9,786 nucleotides of DNA from an uncultured Prevotella sp. (GCA_938018155.1 CALIIG010000320.1:1-9786); one strand, 5' to 3'; positions 1 to 7,992 are shown, numbered from the stretch's first letter. The notes: generated by a model from the letters alone, not told the origin. Numbers and translations are program-made.

Positions 1-1296
1 GTTATAAAGGCCGACCTTGCAGAACAGGCTCCTGTCCGTGGTTGCATGATCATCAAGCCCTACGGCTATGCTATCTGGGAAAAAATGCAGGCACAGCTCG
101 ACAAAATGTTCAAGGCAACGGGCGTTAGCAATGCTTATTTTCCCCTCCTGATTCCGAAAAGTTTCTTTGCCCGCGAAGCCGAGCACGTCAAGGGATTTGC
201 CAAAGAGAGCGCCGTTGTTACGCACTACCGTTTAAAAACCAGCGATGATGGTAAAAGTATCATTGTAGATCCTGATGCGAAACTGGACGAAGAACTCATC
301 ATTCGTCCCACATCCGAGACCATGATATGGCATACTTATAAGAACTGGATTCACTCATACCGCGACCTTCCCATCCTTTGCAACCAATGGTGCAACGTCA
401 TGCGCTGGGAGATGCGTACGCGACCGTTCCTGCGTACCTCTGAATTTTTATGGCAAGAAGGTCATACAGCACATGCTACAAAAGAAGAAGCAGAAGTTGA
501 AGCTCAAAAAATGCTAAAGGTATACGCTGAGTTTGCCGAGAAGTGGATGGGCGTTCCTGTTGTACAAGGTGTAAAAAGCGAGACAGAACGCTTTGCCGGG
601 GCACTCAATACATACACAATAGAAGCCATGATGCAGGACGGAAAAGCACTGCAAAGTGGTACAAGTCATTTCCTCGGTCAGAACTTTGCAAAGAGCTTTG
701 ACGTTACTTTCCTCAACAAAGATAATAAGCCTGAGTATGTGTGGGCAACGTCATGGGGCGTCTCTACCCGACTGATGGGCGCGCTGATTATGGTGCATTC
801 TGACGATAACGGCTTGGTTCTTCCTCCGAAACTGGCTCCTGTTCAGGTTGTCATTATACCTGTTAATAAAGGTGAGGAACAGCTCAAAGCCATTTCTGCC
901 AAGCTGCAACCTGTTATTGATAAGCTACAAGAATTAGGCATTAGCGTAAAATACGATGATGCCGACAACCGTCGCCCGGGTTTCAAATTTGCCGATTATG
1001 AACTAAAAGGTGTCCCTGTGCGTTTGGTAATGGGCGGTCGTGACCTTGAAAATAACACCATAGAGGTGATGCGTCGCGACACGCTTGAGAAAGAATGCGT
1101 AAGCTTTGATGGTATTGTTGAACGCATACAGAGACTACTTGAAGACATTCAGGAGAATATTTTCAATAAGGCTCTCAAATACCGTGACGCGCACATCTTC
1201 CTTTGTAACAATTATGACGAATTTAAAGAACGCGTTAAAGATGGCGGTTTCTTCCTGTGTCCGTGGGATGGTACTGCCGAAACGGAAGAAAAATAA
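1..1296 (+). CDS. proS: Proline--tRNA ligase, 5'-truncated by window edge and ended early by a frameshift
   Basis: This cytoplasmic class II aminoacyl-tRNA synthetase charges tRNA-Pro with proline using ATP. The frame is open from base 1: fifteen residues ending PVRGC precede the methionine at 46, so that ATG is internal and the true start lies upstream. The visible part is 431 residues. It shows the class II core: RPTSET around residues 102-107, the motif 2 strand and loop [15 protein letters not shown] from 135, [14 protein letters not shown], and motif 3 ([12 protein letters not shown] from 251). An anticodon-binding domain begins near [10 protein letters not shown]. There is no inserted editing domain, so this is the archaeal/eukaryal-type enzyme typical of Bacteroidetes. 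The frame ends at TAA 1294-1296 after [14 protein letters not shown]. Family members normally continue about 40 residues further, and those residues are present in another frame (1298-1414). Identification is very secure; whether the break is biological is not. Confidence 0.96.
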   Translation, partial: VIKADLAEQAPVRGCMIIKPYGYAIWEKMQAQLDKMFKATGVSNAYFPLLIPKSFFAREAEHVKGFAKESAVVTHYRLKTSDDGKSIIVDPDAKLDEELIIRPTSETMIWHTYKNWIHSYRDLPILCNQWCNVMRWEMRTRPFLRTSEFLWQEGHTAHATKEEAEVEAQKMLKVYAEFAEKWMGVPVVQGVKSETERFAGALNTYTIEAMMQDGKALQSGTSHFLGQNFAKSFDVTFLNKDNKPEYVWATSWGVSTRLMGALIMVHSDDNGLVLPPKLAPVQVVIIPVNKGEEQLKAISAKLQPVIDKLQELGISVKYDDADNRRPGFKFADYELKGVPVRLVMGGRDLENNTIEVMRRDTLEKECVSFDGIVERIQRLLEDIQENIFNKALKYRDAHIFLCNNYDEFKERVKDGGFFLCPWDGTAETEEK

Positions 1297-1297
1297 T

Positions 1298-1414
1298 ACA
1301 CAAGCCACGATACGCTGTGTACCGTTCAGTTTCGATCAAAATGTAGAAGGAATGAAAGATATGGTGAGCGGTAAACCAGCTGTTAGCCGTGTCATTATTG
1401 CCCGATCATATTAA
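1298..1414 (+). pseudogene. proS: Out-of-frame C-terminal tail of proS
   Basis: Read in the frame one base forward of the main proS frame, these bases encode 38 residues beginning [10 protein letters not shown] and ending VIIARSY, followed by TAA. They match the usual end of archaeal-type ProRS, a TIRC segment, then a GKP segment, then a final aromatic Tyr. It is therefore the displaced 3' end of proS and not a separate gene. In crystal structures of this class, the C-terminal zinc-binding-type domain packs near the active site with the terminal tyrosine carboxylate pointing into it. Losing it should matter. Only four bases separate the in-frame Lys codon from the tail codon for Thr, whereas I recall about four residues here in relatives, which suggests a net loss of about eight bases. 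A sequencing or assembly error is also possible. Confidence 0.85.
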
Positions 1415-1444
1415 TTAATTGATTGGAAAAATAAAACCCCAATT

Positions 1445-1500
1445 ATACAATGTCTCTTGGATAACCTTGTAAAGGGCATCCAAGAGACATTGTTTTATTT
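1445..1500 (+). terminator. Strong intrinsic terminator after proS
   Basis: Bases 1447-1462 (ACAATGTCTCTTGGAT) pair perfectly over 16 positions with 1478-1493. A smaller inner stem, CCTT 1465-1468 with AAGG 1472-1475, caps the hairpin. The T-rich tail TTTTATTTAT follows directly from 1493. It lies about 35 bases beyond the restored proS stop, which fits termination of the proS transcript and isolation of the addAB unit. Confidence 0.85.
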
Positions 1501-1503
1501 ATA

Positions 1504-1530
1504 AAAATTGGGAGCTATTAGCCCCATTTT
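1504..1530. terminator. Second, weaker hairpin downstream of the proS terminator
   Basis: AAAAT at 1504-1508, then GGG and GC with single-base bulges at 1509 and 1513, pair with GC-CCC-ATTTT at 1521-1530 around the loop TATTA. The stem is A/T at its base and flanked by A and T runs, so it could act as a backup terminator on either strand. CCCAATT at 1438-1444 can also pair with AATTGGG at 1506-1512, which would enclose the first hairpin and compete with this one. Stability was judged by eye only. Confidence 0.4.
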
Positions 1531-1548
1531 CTATTTAAAATCGATCTT

Positions 1549-1575
1549 TTTGTACAATTATTTTTGTATCTTTAC
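1549..1575 (+). promoter_or_regulatory. Possible Bacteroidetes-type promoter for addAB
   Basis: TATCTTTAC at 1567-1575 resembles the Bacteroidetes -7 element TAnnTTTG, differing at the last consensus base. A TTTG lies upstream at 1549-1552, but only 14 bases separate the two, shorter than the roughly 19-21 usually given for the -33 element. If it is used, transcription would start near 1582 and leave a 5' leader of about 125 bases before addA. It lies just after the proS terminators, where a new promoter is expected. Confidence 0.45.
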
Positions 1576-1617
1576 AACATGTTTGTGTTACATTTCCCAC
1601 GAAATTGCTGTACGACA

Positions 1618-1668
1618 ATGAAGCGGCTCTTTACAAACTTAATTTTAATTTCTTCGTTCGCCGGGTAA
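1618..1668 (+). CDS. Possible 16-codon upstream ORF in the addA leader
   Basis: An ATG at 1618 opens the frame MKRLFTNLILISSFAG and stops at TAA 1666-1668, 40 bases before the addA start. The same frame is open from an earlier ATG at 1579, giving 29 codons, but that start would overlap the proposed transcription start. The peptide has two basic residues followed by a hydrophobic stretch, like the beginning of a signal peptide. It could be a leader peptide, a relic or chance. There is no clear ribosome-binding site and I recognise no family. The surrounding 1531-1708 holds nothing else I can name apart from the promoter-like box and two small GTAC-centred palindromes (1550-1557 and 1605-1618). 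Confidence 0.18.
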   Translation: MKRLFTNLILISSFAG

Positions 1669-1708
1669 AATACAAAATAATAAATGCTGAATTTATTCTA
1701 TAATATTC

Positions 1709-4700
1709 ATGTCGACAAACTATAAACCCCTTACCATTTATAAGGCAAGTGCAGGTAGTGGTAAAACCTTCACACTTGCCATCGAATACATTAATTTGCT
1801 AATAGCAAATCCACATAACTTTAAATATATTCTTGCCGTTACGTTTACCAATAAGGCTACGCAGGAAATGAAGCAGCGAATATTGTCGCAACTTTATGGT
1901 ATTGCTAACGGATTTCCTGATTCAGATACATATTTTAGAAAAGTATCAGAGCTTCAACCCTGTTTAAATGAACAAGAAATACGCAAACATGCCGCTGACG
2001 CGCTGCAGCTAATTGTACATCATTACAATATGTTCAGGGTTGAAACTATTGACAGTTTCTTTCAAAGGATATTGAGAAACCTTTCACGTGAACTTGGTCT
2101 GACAGCTAATATACAAGTATCATTGAACGATATTGAGGTGGAAAGTCAGGCTGTCGATAATATCATTGACAATATAAGTAGAGAAGATGACCCACTATTA
2201 AACTGGATAATGGACTTTGTCAGGGAACGCCTTGCTGAAGACAAGAACTGGAATGTCATCACGCAAATAAAAGAATTTGGAAAGAATATCTTTAAGGATT
2301 TTTACAGAAATCATCAACAAGAGCTGCATGCCATTATGAACGACCCGGCTTTTTTCAAAGCCTATACATTGAAATTGCGTTCACGAAAGAACGATGCCAT
2401 CATGGCAATGGCTAAATATGCTGATACCTTTAAAAGTATAACGGAGAATAATCGGCTAACTGATAAACATTTTTACCAAGGTAAACGTGGAGTGCCCGGG
2501 TACTTCGAGAAACTGAATAATGGCGATTTCATAGGGGAAAATACACCTATACCTAATAAATATGTAGAACAAGCCATTGATAATGCTGAGGCTCTTGTTA
2601 AGAAAGATGACATAAACACTACGGAAAGTCAGATTATAATAAGAGAGGTAGGGCCTCTGTTATGCAAAGCAGAAGAGCGACGGAAAGAAGCGGCTATGAC
2701 GGTAAATTCGGTTGAATTGGCACTCAAACACATCAATGAGTTACGTCTATTAGGGAGGATCGAAGAAGAAGTACAGAATATTAACGATGAAAACGGTCTT
2801 TATCCACTTAGCAATACACAGAAACTTCTCAACTCGTTAATAGACGAACAGGATGCTCCTTTCATCTATGAAAAGATTGGAGGGCAGCTTCGTTACATCA
2901 TGATTGATGAGTTTCAAGACACAAGTGCTATGCAATGGTCGAACTTTAAGGTTCTGCTCGACGATTGTATAGCTCATCAAGACGGTAGTCTTATTGTAGG
3001 CGATGTAAAGCAAAGTATTTATCGCTGGCGCGATGGCGACTGGCATTTGCTAAACAGTTTAAACGATAGAACATATAGCGAAATACAAGTAAAACACCTG
3101 AATACCAACTATCGTTCACAACGAAATATTGTGCATTTCAATAATTTGTTTTTTTCTTCAGCTGCCCAACTGTTGTCGGAGCAAGTAATAAGTGAACTTA
3201 ATGATTCCCGGATTTCACAAGAAATATTAGATGGAGCCAACGAAATTAAATCGGCATACGAAGATGTTGTACAGCTTATCCCTGACGACAAACAGGCTTC
3301 CGGGCAGGTGAAAATTACGCTTATCCCCAAAGATGATTATGAAAACAAGATGGTAGAGAGTGTAAAAGATACACTCGAATACCTGCTATCCAATAATATA
3401 GAAACCAACAAGATAGCCATATTAGTCAGAAAAAACAAGCATATTAAGTTGCTGGCTTCATATTTTCAGCAAAATCCTGTTATGGTAAATGGAGAGCAAA
3501 CAATGATTAATATGATATCGGACGAGGCCTTTCGCCTCGATTCGTCATTGGCTGTAAATGTTATTATAACAGCCATGTATGTTTTAACGCACCCTGATGA
3601 CAAGCTCGCACTGGCTTCTTTAGTAAAACTAAGCAGAAGTATAATACCTGATAATAACGACATTGATGATGCCAACCTGTTGGCAGGAAAGGACAAACAA
3701 CAACTAAAACTTTTGTTACCTAATGAACTGGTTGAGGCTTGGGACGACCTCTTGTCAACACCATTGATTAATCTTACCGAACGTCTTTTCTCAATATTTA
3801 AGTTGGAACAATTAAACAATCAAAGTGCATACGTATGTGCTTTATTTGACCAAATGACCGACTTCATGCAAAAACATGTCGCAGGGATTGACGATTTCCT
3901 GAAAGAATGGAACGAGAATTTATGCGGAAAATCAATACACAGTGATGCTGTTAATGGCGTTAGGATGCTTTCAATACACAAGAGTAAAGGGTTGGAATTT
4001 GACAATGTAATCATACCTTTTTGCGATTGGGATCTTGAAGACAAACGTAACATACTATGGATGCAAACAGAGTGTGCGCCTTATAACGAGCTTCCTGTAA
4101 TTCCTGTAAGCTTATTGGCAAAGAAGTTAAGAACGTCAATATTTAAACATCATTACCAAAAAGAATACATCAACAATATGGTAGACAACCTCAATATGAT
4201 GTATGTTGCCTTTACTCGCGCCGGACGAAACCTTTTTATTATAGGTAAAGCAAGTAATTCTGGCTTCCCTTCTAAACTATTACGTAATGTAATTGATGGT
4301 GGCTTTCTGGATAATGGGGGAAACAACACAACATTTCAAAAAGGCTTAGGCGATTGTAAACTGATAGAAGAAGAGAATGGGACTATACAGTTTGAATATG
4401 GGAATCTTTGCCCTTCTGATATGAAAAAGGAGAGAAAAAGTAATAATATTTTTCTCCAATCAGAAGAAACTTTACCCATTAAGATTCAAAACAGCCATAA
4501 TGAGCCCCAATTTAAACAGAGCAATGCAAGCAAGGACTTCATGACTCCTGACGATGAGTTAGAAGAGAAACAAAAAAGAGATTCGTATATTGAAACGGGA
4601 AATATTCTTCATGCTCTCTTTGCTTCGATGCAAAATAAGGATGATATTAATCGTGCTATTGACCAGCTCGAGTTTGATGGTGTGCTCTATAATAAGCCTA

Positions 4701-5032
4701 TGACACGTCAACAACTAAAAAAATATATTCAAAAAGAATTGGAAGACTGTCAAATTGCTAACTGGTTCTTACCTGAAATGAAGGTCTTTAATGAATGTTC
4801 AATACTCTTCTATGACACAGAAATAGGGCAAGTACGCGAGCGACGCCCCGACAGAGTTATCTATAACGATAACGAAATAACCGTGATCGACTTTAAAACA
4901 GGTAGGGAACTGGCACGACATCAGCAACAAGTTCGTGAGTATATGAGCCTTCTCCACAGCATGGGATATAAAAATATATCGGGTTACCTATGGTATATCC
5001 AACAACATAACATCGTAAAGGTTGAACTATGA
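1709..5032 (+). CDS. addA: AddA-like UvrD-family helicase with C-terminal PD-(D/E)XK nuclease
   Basis: This is the 1107-residue motor and nuclease subunit of an AddAB-type (RecBCD-like) enzyme, expected to unwind and degrade DNA from double-strand ends and prepare 3' tails for RecA. Superfamily 1A helicase motifs occur in order: Walker A ASAGSGKT (13-20), VTFTNKA (44-50), VETIDSFF, motif II IDEFQD (399-404), motif III GDVKQSIYRWR (431-441), motif IV NYRS (467-470), motif V SIHKSKGLEF (755-764) and motif VI MMYVAFTR (830-837). A polar linker of roughly 60 residues leads to a nuclease domain with GNILH (His968), RPDR (Asp1048), DFK (Asp1061, Lys1063) and QVREY (Gln1074), so the nuclease looks catalytically complete. 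The ATG at 1709 places Walker A at residue 13, as usual in the family; no Shine-Dalgarno is seen. The stop overlaps the addB start by ATGA, implying translational coupling. A generic UvrD helicase or RecB annotation is possible, but the neighbouring AddB-like gene favours AddA. Confidence 0.9.
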   Translation: MSTNYKPLTIYKASAGSGKTFTLAIEYINLLIANPHNFKYILAVTFTNKATQEMKQRILSQLYGIANGFPDSDTYFRKVSELQPCLNEQEIRKHAADALQLIVHHYNMFRVETIDSFFQRILRNLSRELGLTANIQVSLNDIEVESQAVDNIIDNISREDDPLLNWIMDFVRERLAEDKNWNVITQIKEFGKNIFKDFYRNHQQELHAIMNDPAFFKAYTLKLRSRKNDAIMAMAKYADTFKSITENNRLTDKHFYQGKRGVPGYFEKLNNGDFIGENTPIPNKYVEQAIDNAEALVKKDDINTTESQIIIREVGPLLCKAEERRKEAAMTVNSVELALKHINELRLLGRIEEEVQNINDENGLYPLSNTQKLLNSLIDEQDAPFIYEKIGGQLRYIMIDEFQDTSAMQWSNFKVLLDDCIAHQDGSLIVGDVKQSIYRWRDGDWHLLNSLNDRTYSEIQVKHLNTNYRSQRNIVHFNNLFFSSAAQLLSEQVISELNDSRISQEILDGANEIKSAYEDVVQLIPDDKQASGQVKITLIPKDDYENKMVESVKDTLEYLLSNNIETNKIAILVRKNKHIKLLASYFQQNPVMVNGEQTMINMISDEAFRLDSSLAVNVIITAMYVLTHPDDKLALASLVKLSRSIIPDNNDIDDANLLAGKDKQQLKLLLPNELVEAWDDLLSTPLINLTERLFSIFKLEQLNNQSAYVCALFDQMTDFMQKHVAGIDDFLKEWNENLCGKSIHSDAVNGVRMLSIHKSKGLEFDNVIIPFCDWDLEDKRNILWMQTECAPYNELPVIPVSLLAKKLRTSIFKHHYQKEYINNMVDNLNMMYVAFTRAGRNLFIIGKASNSGFPSKLLRNVIDGGFLDNGGNNTTFQKGLGDCKLIEEENGTIQFEYGNLCPSDMKKERKSNNIFLQSEETLPIKIQNSHNEPQFKQSNASKDFMTPDDELEEKQKRDSYIETGNILHALFASMQNKDDINRAIDQLEFDGVLYNKPMTRQQLKKYIQKELEDCQIANWFLPEMKVFNECSILFYDTEIGQVRERRPDRVIYNDNEITVIDFKTGRELARHQQQVREYMSLLHSMGYKNISGYLWYIQQHNIVKVEL

Positions 5033-7992
5033 CATTCTTACAATACGTAGCCAAAGACATCATTGCAAAGCATGGCGAACATAATTTATCCGACATTGCC
5101 ATTGTTTTCCCCAATAAACGTGCTTCACTATTCCTTAATCAGGCTTTGTATGAAGAGGTGGGGCATCCTATATGGAGCCCTTCATACATCACAATTAGCG
5201 ATTTATTCCGAAATCATTCTGATTTAAAAATTCCGGATCAGATAGTACTAATTTTCCAGTTGTATGATGTTTATCAACAACAAACAGGCTCTACTGAAAC
5301 CTTAGACCATTTCTATTCTTGGGGACAGCTAATGCTGGCTGACTTTGATGACATCGACAAAAACATGGCTGATGCCGATAAACTTTTCGTACACCTCGAA
5401 GCATGGCAGAATATGAGAGACTTCTCCTTTTTGAGCGAAGAACAACGAAAAGGCCTTGAGCAATTCTTTGGAACTGTTATTAATGATACCGATTTGCAAC
5501 AAAGGTTCAACGATATTTGGAAAAATCTTGGACCTATATACCATGCTTTTCGTGAAAAATTGCAGTTACGGGGTGAAGCATACGAAGGTATGTTATACCG
5601 GGAAGTAAGTGAAAAAGAACAAATAGAGTTTCATTATAAAAAGTATATCTTTGTAGGATTCAATCTTTTACAAAAGGTTGAGAAGAAACTTTTTGCGCGA
5701 TTAATGGACATGGACAAAGCCGAGTTCTATTGGGATTATGATAATTATTACCTCAACAACAGCCATGAGGCCGGGCGTTATATCGCCGAGAATCTCAGAA
5801 AGTTCCCTAATGAGCTGTCTATTGAACGAGCATCTGAAGGAATAGACGTCAGCGATGTATACCAGAACTTTAATAAAGAGAAACAAATTGCTTATGTATC
5901 AGCTCACTCAGAAAATATACAGGCCAGATTTATAGCCAATTGGTTAGAAGAAAATGAACGCAAAAAGGACGGAAGTAAAACTGCAATCGTGTTGGGTGAC
6001 GAGCTGCTTCTTCAAAACGCTATCCACTGTTTTCCTAATGACACCACCGCTGCCAACATTACAACAGGCTATCCGTTGTCAGCTTCACCAATATGCAGCT
6101 TGGTAAATTCTCTCATCGAACTACAACTAAAAGGACGCACTGATGACGGCTTGCATTATCGATTGAAATATGTTAACCGCATACTCGCCCACCCTTATGC
6201 CAAATACATATCCGACAATTATAAATCATTATCCGACAATTTAAACAATCATAAACAGTATTACCCGTCAATAGAAAATCTTATTTCGGGACAGGATGAA
6301 AATATGATCATGCTTTTTGACGGTATGGACTATCAGAATAATCTCGTCCCCATACTGTCATGGATAGCCAACATCTTACAAAAGGTAGGGCTCAGAGCCA
6401 AAGAAACGGAGGATGCACTGTTGCACGAATCAATCTTTCGTATGTATACACTCATACAACGGCTTGATAATATTATGATTGTAAGTAAAGAAAGTGTACA
6501 CGAAAACATTGATAACAAAGAAGTTGTAAGTAGTGTTGTCTTCCAGCGTCTGTTGAATCAGCTTATCAATTCTACAAGTATCCCCTTCCATGGTGAGCCT
6601 GCAATAGGTATTCAAATGATGGGAGTTCTTGAGACTCGTAACCTCGACTTCGACCATGTTTTGCTGCTTTCATGCAACGAAGGCAACTTACCCAAGAGCG
6701 TTAATGACGCTTCTTTCATTCCTCATGCTATCAGAAAGGGATATGAACTTACAACCGTAGAGAATAAAATAGCCATTTATGCTTATTATTTTTATTCACT
6801 ATTACAGCGTGCGAACGACATAACTCTCGTTTATAACAATGCTACCGATGATGGGAATCAGCATGAAATGAGCCGCTTTATGCTTCAGTTCATGGTTGAA
6901 AATAATGGTCAGCACAATATCGTTCGGAAAACATTGCTGTCAGGCCAAGACGTAACTCCTGTCGTACGGCAGCCTATCCCAAAAACCGATACTGTACAAA
7001 AAATAATGAACGACATAATGATGCTGTCACCTACGGCCATCAGTCGTTATTTAAGATGCAACTTACAGTTCTTCTACTATTCAATATGTCATCTGCGAGA
7101 AGCCGATATTGACGATGCCGAAGAAATTGACAGCCCAACTTTCGGTAATATATTTCATCGTGCAGCTCAGCTTATTTATGAAAGGTTATCTGCGCCTAAC
7201 CATGACGTTATTATTACAAACGAACAGATACAGAACTGTTTAAACAACAGTTCTATGGTCTCAGAATGTCTTGATCAGGCTTTTAGAGAAAAACTTTTTA
7301 ATGTTGAAAATTCCCGTTTTGTGCCTAAATATAATGGTCTTCAATTGCTAAACAGAAAGGTATTAAAGATATATCTCACAAACCTTCTTAAACACGATTT
7401 GCAACTTGCCCCTTTAAAAATACTGGCTTTAGAACATGATTTTTCTGCCAAAATGACGATAAATGTCAACGGTAAGCAAAAAAATCTTGTATTGCAAGGG
7501 CAGGTCGATCGCTTGGATAAGGTTAAAAGAAATGGAGTTGATACCATTCGTGTAGTAGATTACAAGACAGGAAGTCCGCTTACATCGAAGCCATCTGACA
7601 TCGAAGAGATTTTCGACCCGAAAAATATAGACAAGAAACATTCTGCATATTACCTGCAAGCCTTCCTTTATGCTTACAGCATCCGTCGTGATCCAGCCTC
7701 ACGGGCTGCAGTTAATAAACAGCATTTGCCTGTATCTCCCGCCTTATTATTTATTCGTCAGGTAGCTACTAAGGATTACGACCCGACGCTCACGCTCAAA
7801 GCTTACGCCTCTCCCGACAGCAAAACAGGGACGTCTTATCCTGTAAATGACATTGAAGATGTGGCCGATGATTTTTGGAATGCGCTAAAAAACTTATTGG
7901 AAGAGATATTCAATCCCGCAATCCCGTTCTTGCCAACCAACGATGCCAACCGATGTAGCAACTGCCCTTATGCCTCATTCTGTGGCAGATAA
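5029..7992 (+). CDS. addB: AddB-like PD-(D/E)XK nuclease / inactivated-helicase subunit
   Basis: This 987-residue protein is the probable partner of the upstream AddA-like helicase in a heterodimeric helicase-nuclease. The N-terminal region begins with IAIVFPNKRASLFLN, where a Walker A would be expected, but no GxGKT/S motif is visible. The helicase-derived middle keeps an AddB-style segment, ETRNLDFDH (535-543), followed by SCNEGNLP. The C-terminal nuclease domain has LSPTAISRYLRC (Cys677), GNIFHRAA (His710), QVDRLD (Asp827), VDYKTG (Asp844, Lys846) and YLQAF (Gln877), so its active site looks intact. Cys677 with Cys976, Cys979 and Cys985 (C-x2-C-x5-C near the end) reproduces the cysteine layout of the 4Fe-4S staple in AddB nucleases. 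Firmicute AddB is longer, about 1150 residues, and has a Walker A. The start overlaps the addA stop (ATGA 5029-5032), so the pair is almost certainly co-translated. General database labels may read only PD-(D/E)XK nuclease family protein. Confidence 0.87.
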   Translation: MTFLQYVAKDIIAKHGEHNLSDIAIVFPNKRASLFLNQALYEEVGHPIWSPSYITISDLFRNHSDLKIPDQIVLIFQLYDVYQQQTGSTETLDHFYSWGQLMLADFDDIDKNMADADKLFVHLEAWQNMRDFSFLSEEQRKGLEQFFGTVINDTDLQQRFNDIWKNLGPIYHAFREKLQLRGEAYEGMLYREVSEKEQIEFHYKKYIFVGFNLLQKVEKKLFARLMDMDKAEFYWDYDNYYLNNSHEAGRYIAENLRKFPNELSIERASEGIDVSDVYQNFNKEKQIAYVSAHSENIQARFIANWLEENERKKDGSKTAIVLGDELLLQNAIHCFPNDTTAANITTGYPLSASPICSLVNSLIELQLKGRTDDGLHYRLKYVNRILAHPYAKYISDNYKSLSDNLNNHKQYYPSIENLISGQDENMIMLFDGMDYQNNLVPILSWIANILQKVGLRAKETEDALLHESIFRMYTLIQRLDNIMIVSKESVHENIDNKEVVSSVVFQRLLNQLINSTSIPFHGEPAIGIQMMGVLETRNLDFDHVLLLSCNEGNLPKSVNDASFIPHAIRKGYELTTVENKIAIYAYYFYSLLQRANDITLVYNNATDDGNQHEMSRFMLQFMVENNGQHNIVRKTLLSGQDVTPVVRQPIPKTDTVQKIMNDIMMLSPTAISRYLRCNLQFFYYSICHLREADIDDAEEIDSPTFGNIFHRAAQLIYERLSAPNHDVIITNEQIQNCLNNSSMVSECLDQAFREKLFNVENSRFVPKYNGLQLLNRKVLKIYLTNLLKHDLQLAPLKILALEHDFSAKMTINVNGKQKNLVLQGQVDRLDKVKRNGVDTIRVVDYKTGSPLTSKPSDIEEIFDPKNIDKKHSAYYLQAFLYAYSIRRDPASRAAVNKQHLPVSPALLFIRQVATKDYDPTLTLKAYASPDSKTGTSYPVNDIEDVADDFWNALKNLLEEIFNPAIPFLPTNDANRCSNCPYASFCGR

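Noticed and set aside
1106..1414. A 102-codon + strand ORF overlapping the end of proS
   Set aside because: Only its last 38 residues look like protein, and they are the displaced proS tail. The earlier part is an out-of-frame reading of the ProRS coding region.
2837..5114. Several minus-strand ORFs of 60-120 codons across addA and the start of addB
   Set aside because: They lie antisense to well-supported coding sequence with conserved motifs, resemble no family, and have no spacing or start signals of their own.
5313..7659. Minus-strand ORFs inside addB
   Set aside because: These are shadows of the addB frame with Ser/Cys/Ile-rich composition typical of antisense reading.
1709..7992. The helicase-nuclease pair as a phage-defence system rather than AddAB
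   Set aside because: The full UvrD motif set, the AddA C-terminal nuclease, the AddB cysteine pattern and the housekeeping neighbours all fit AddAB. No defence partners, integrase or mobile borders are visible.
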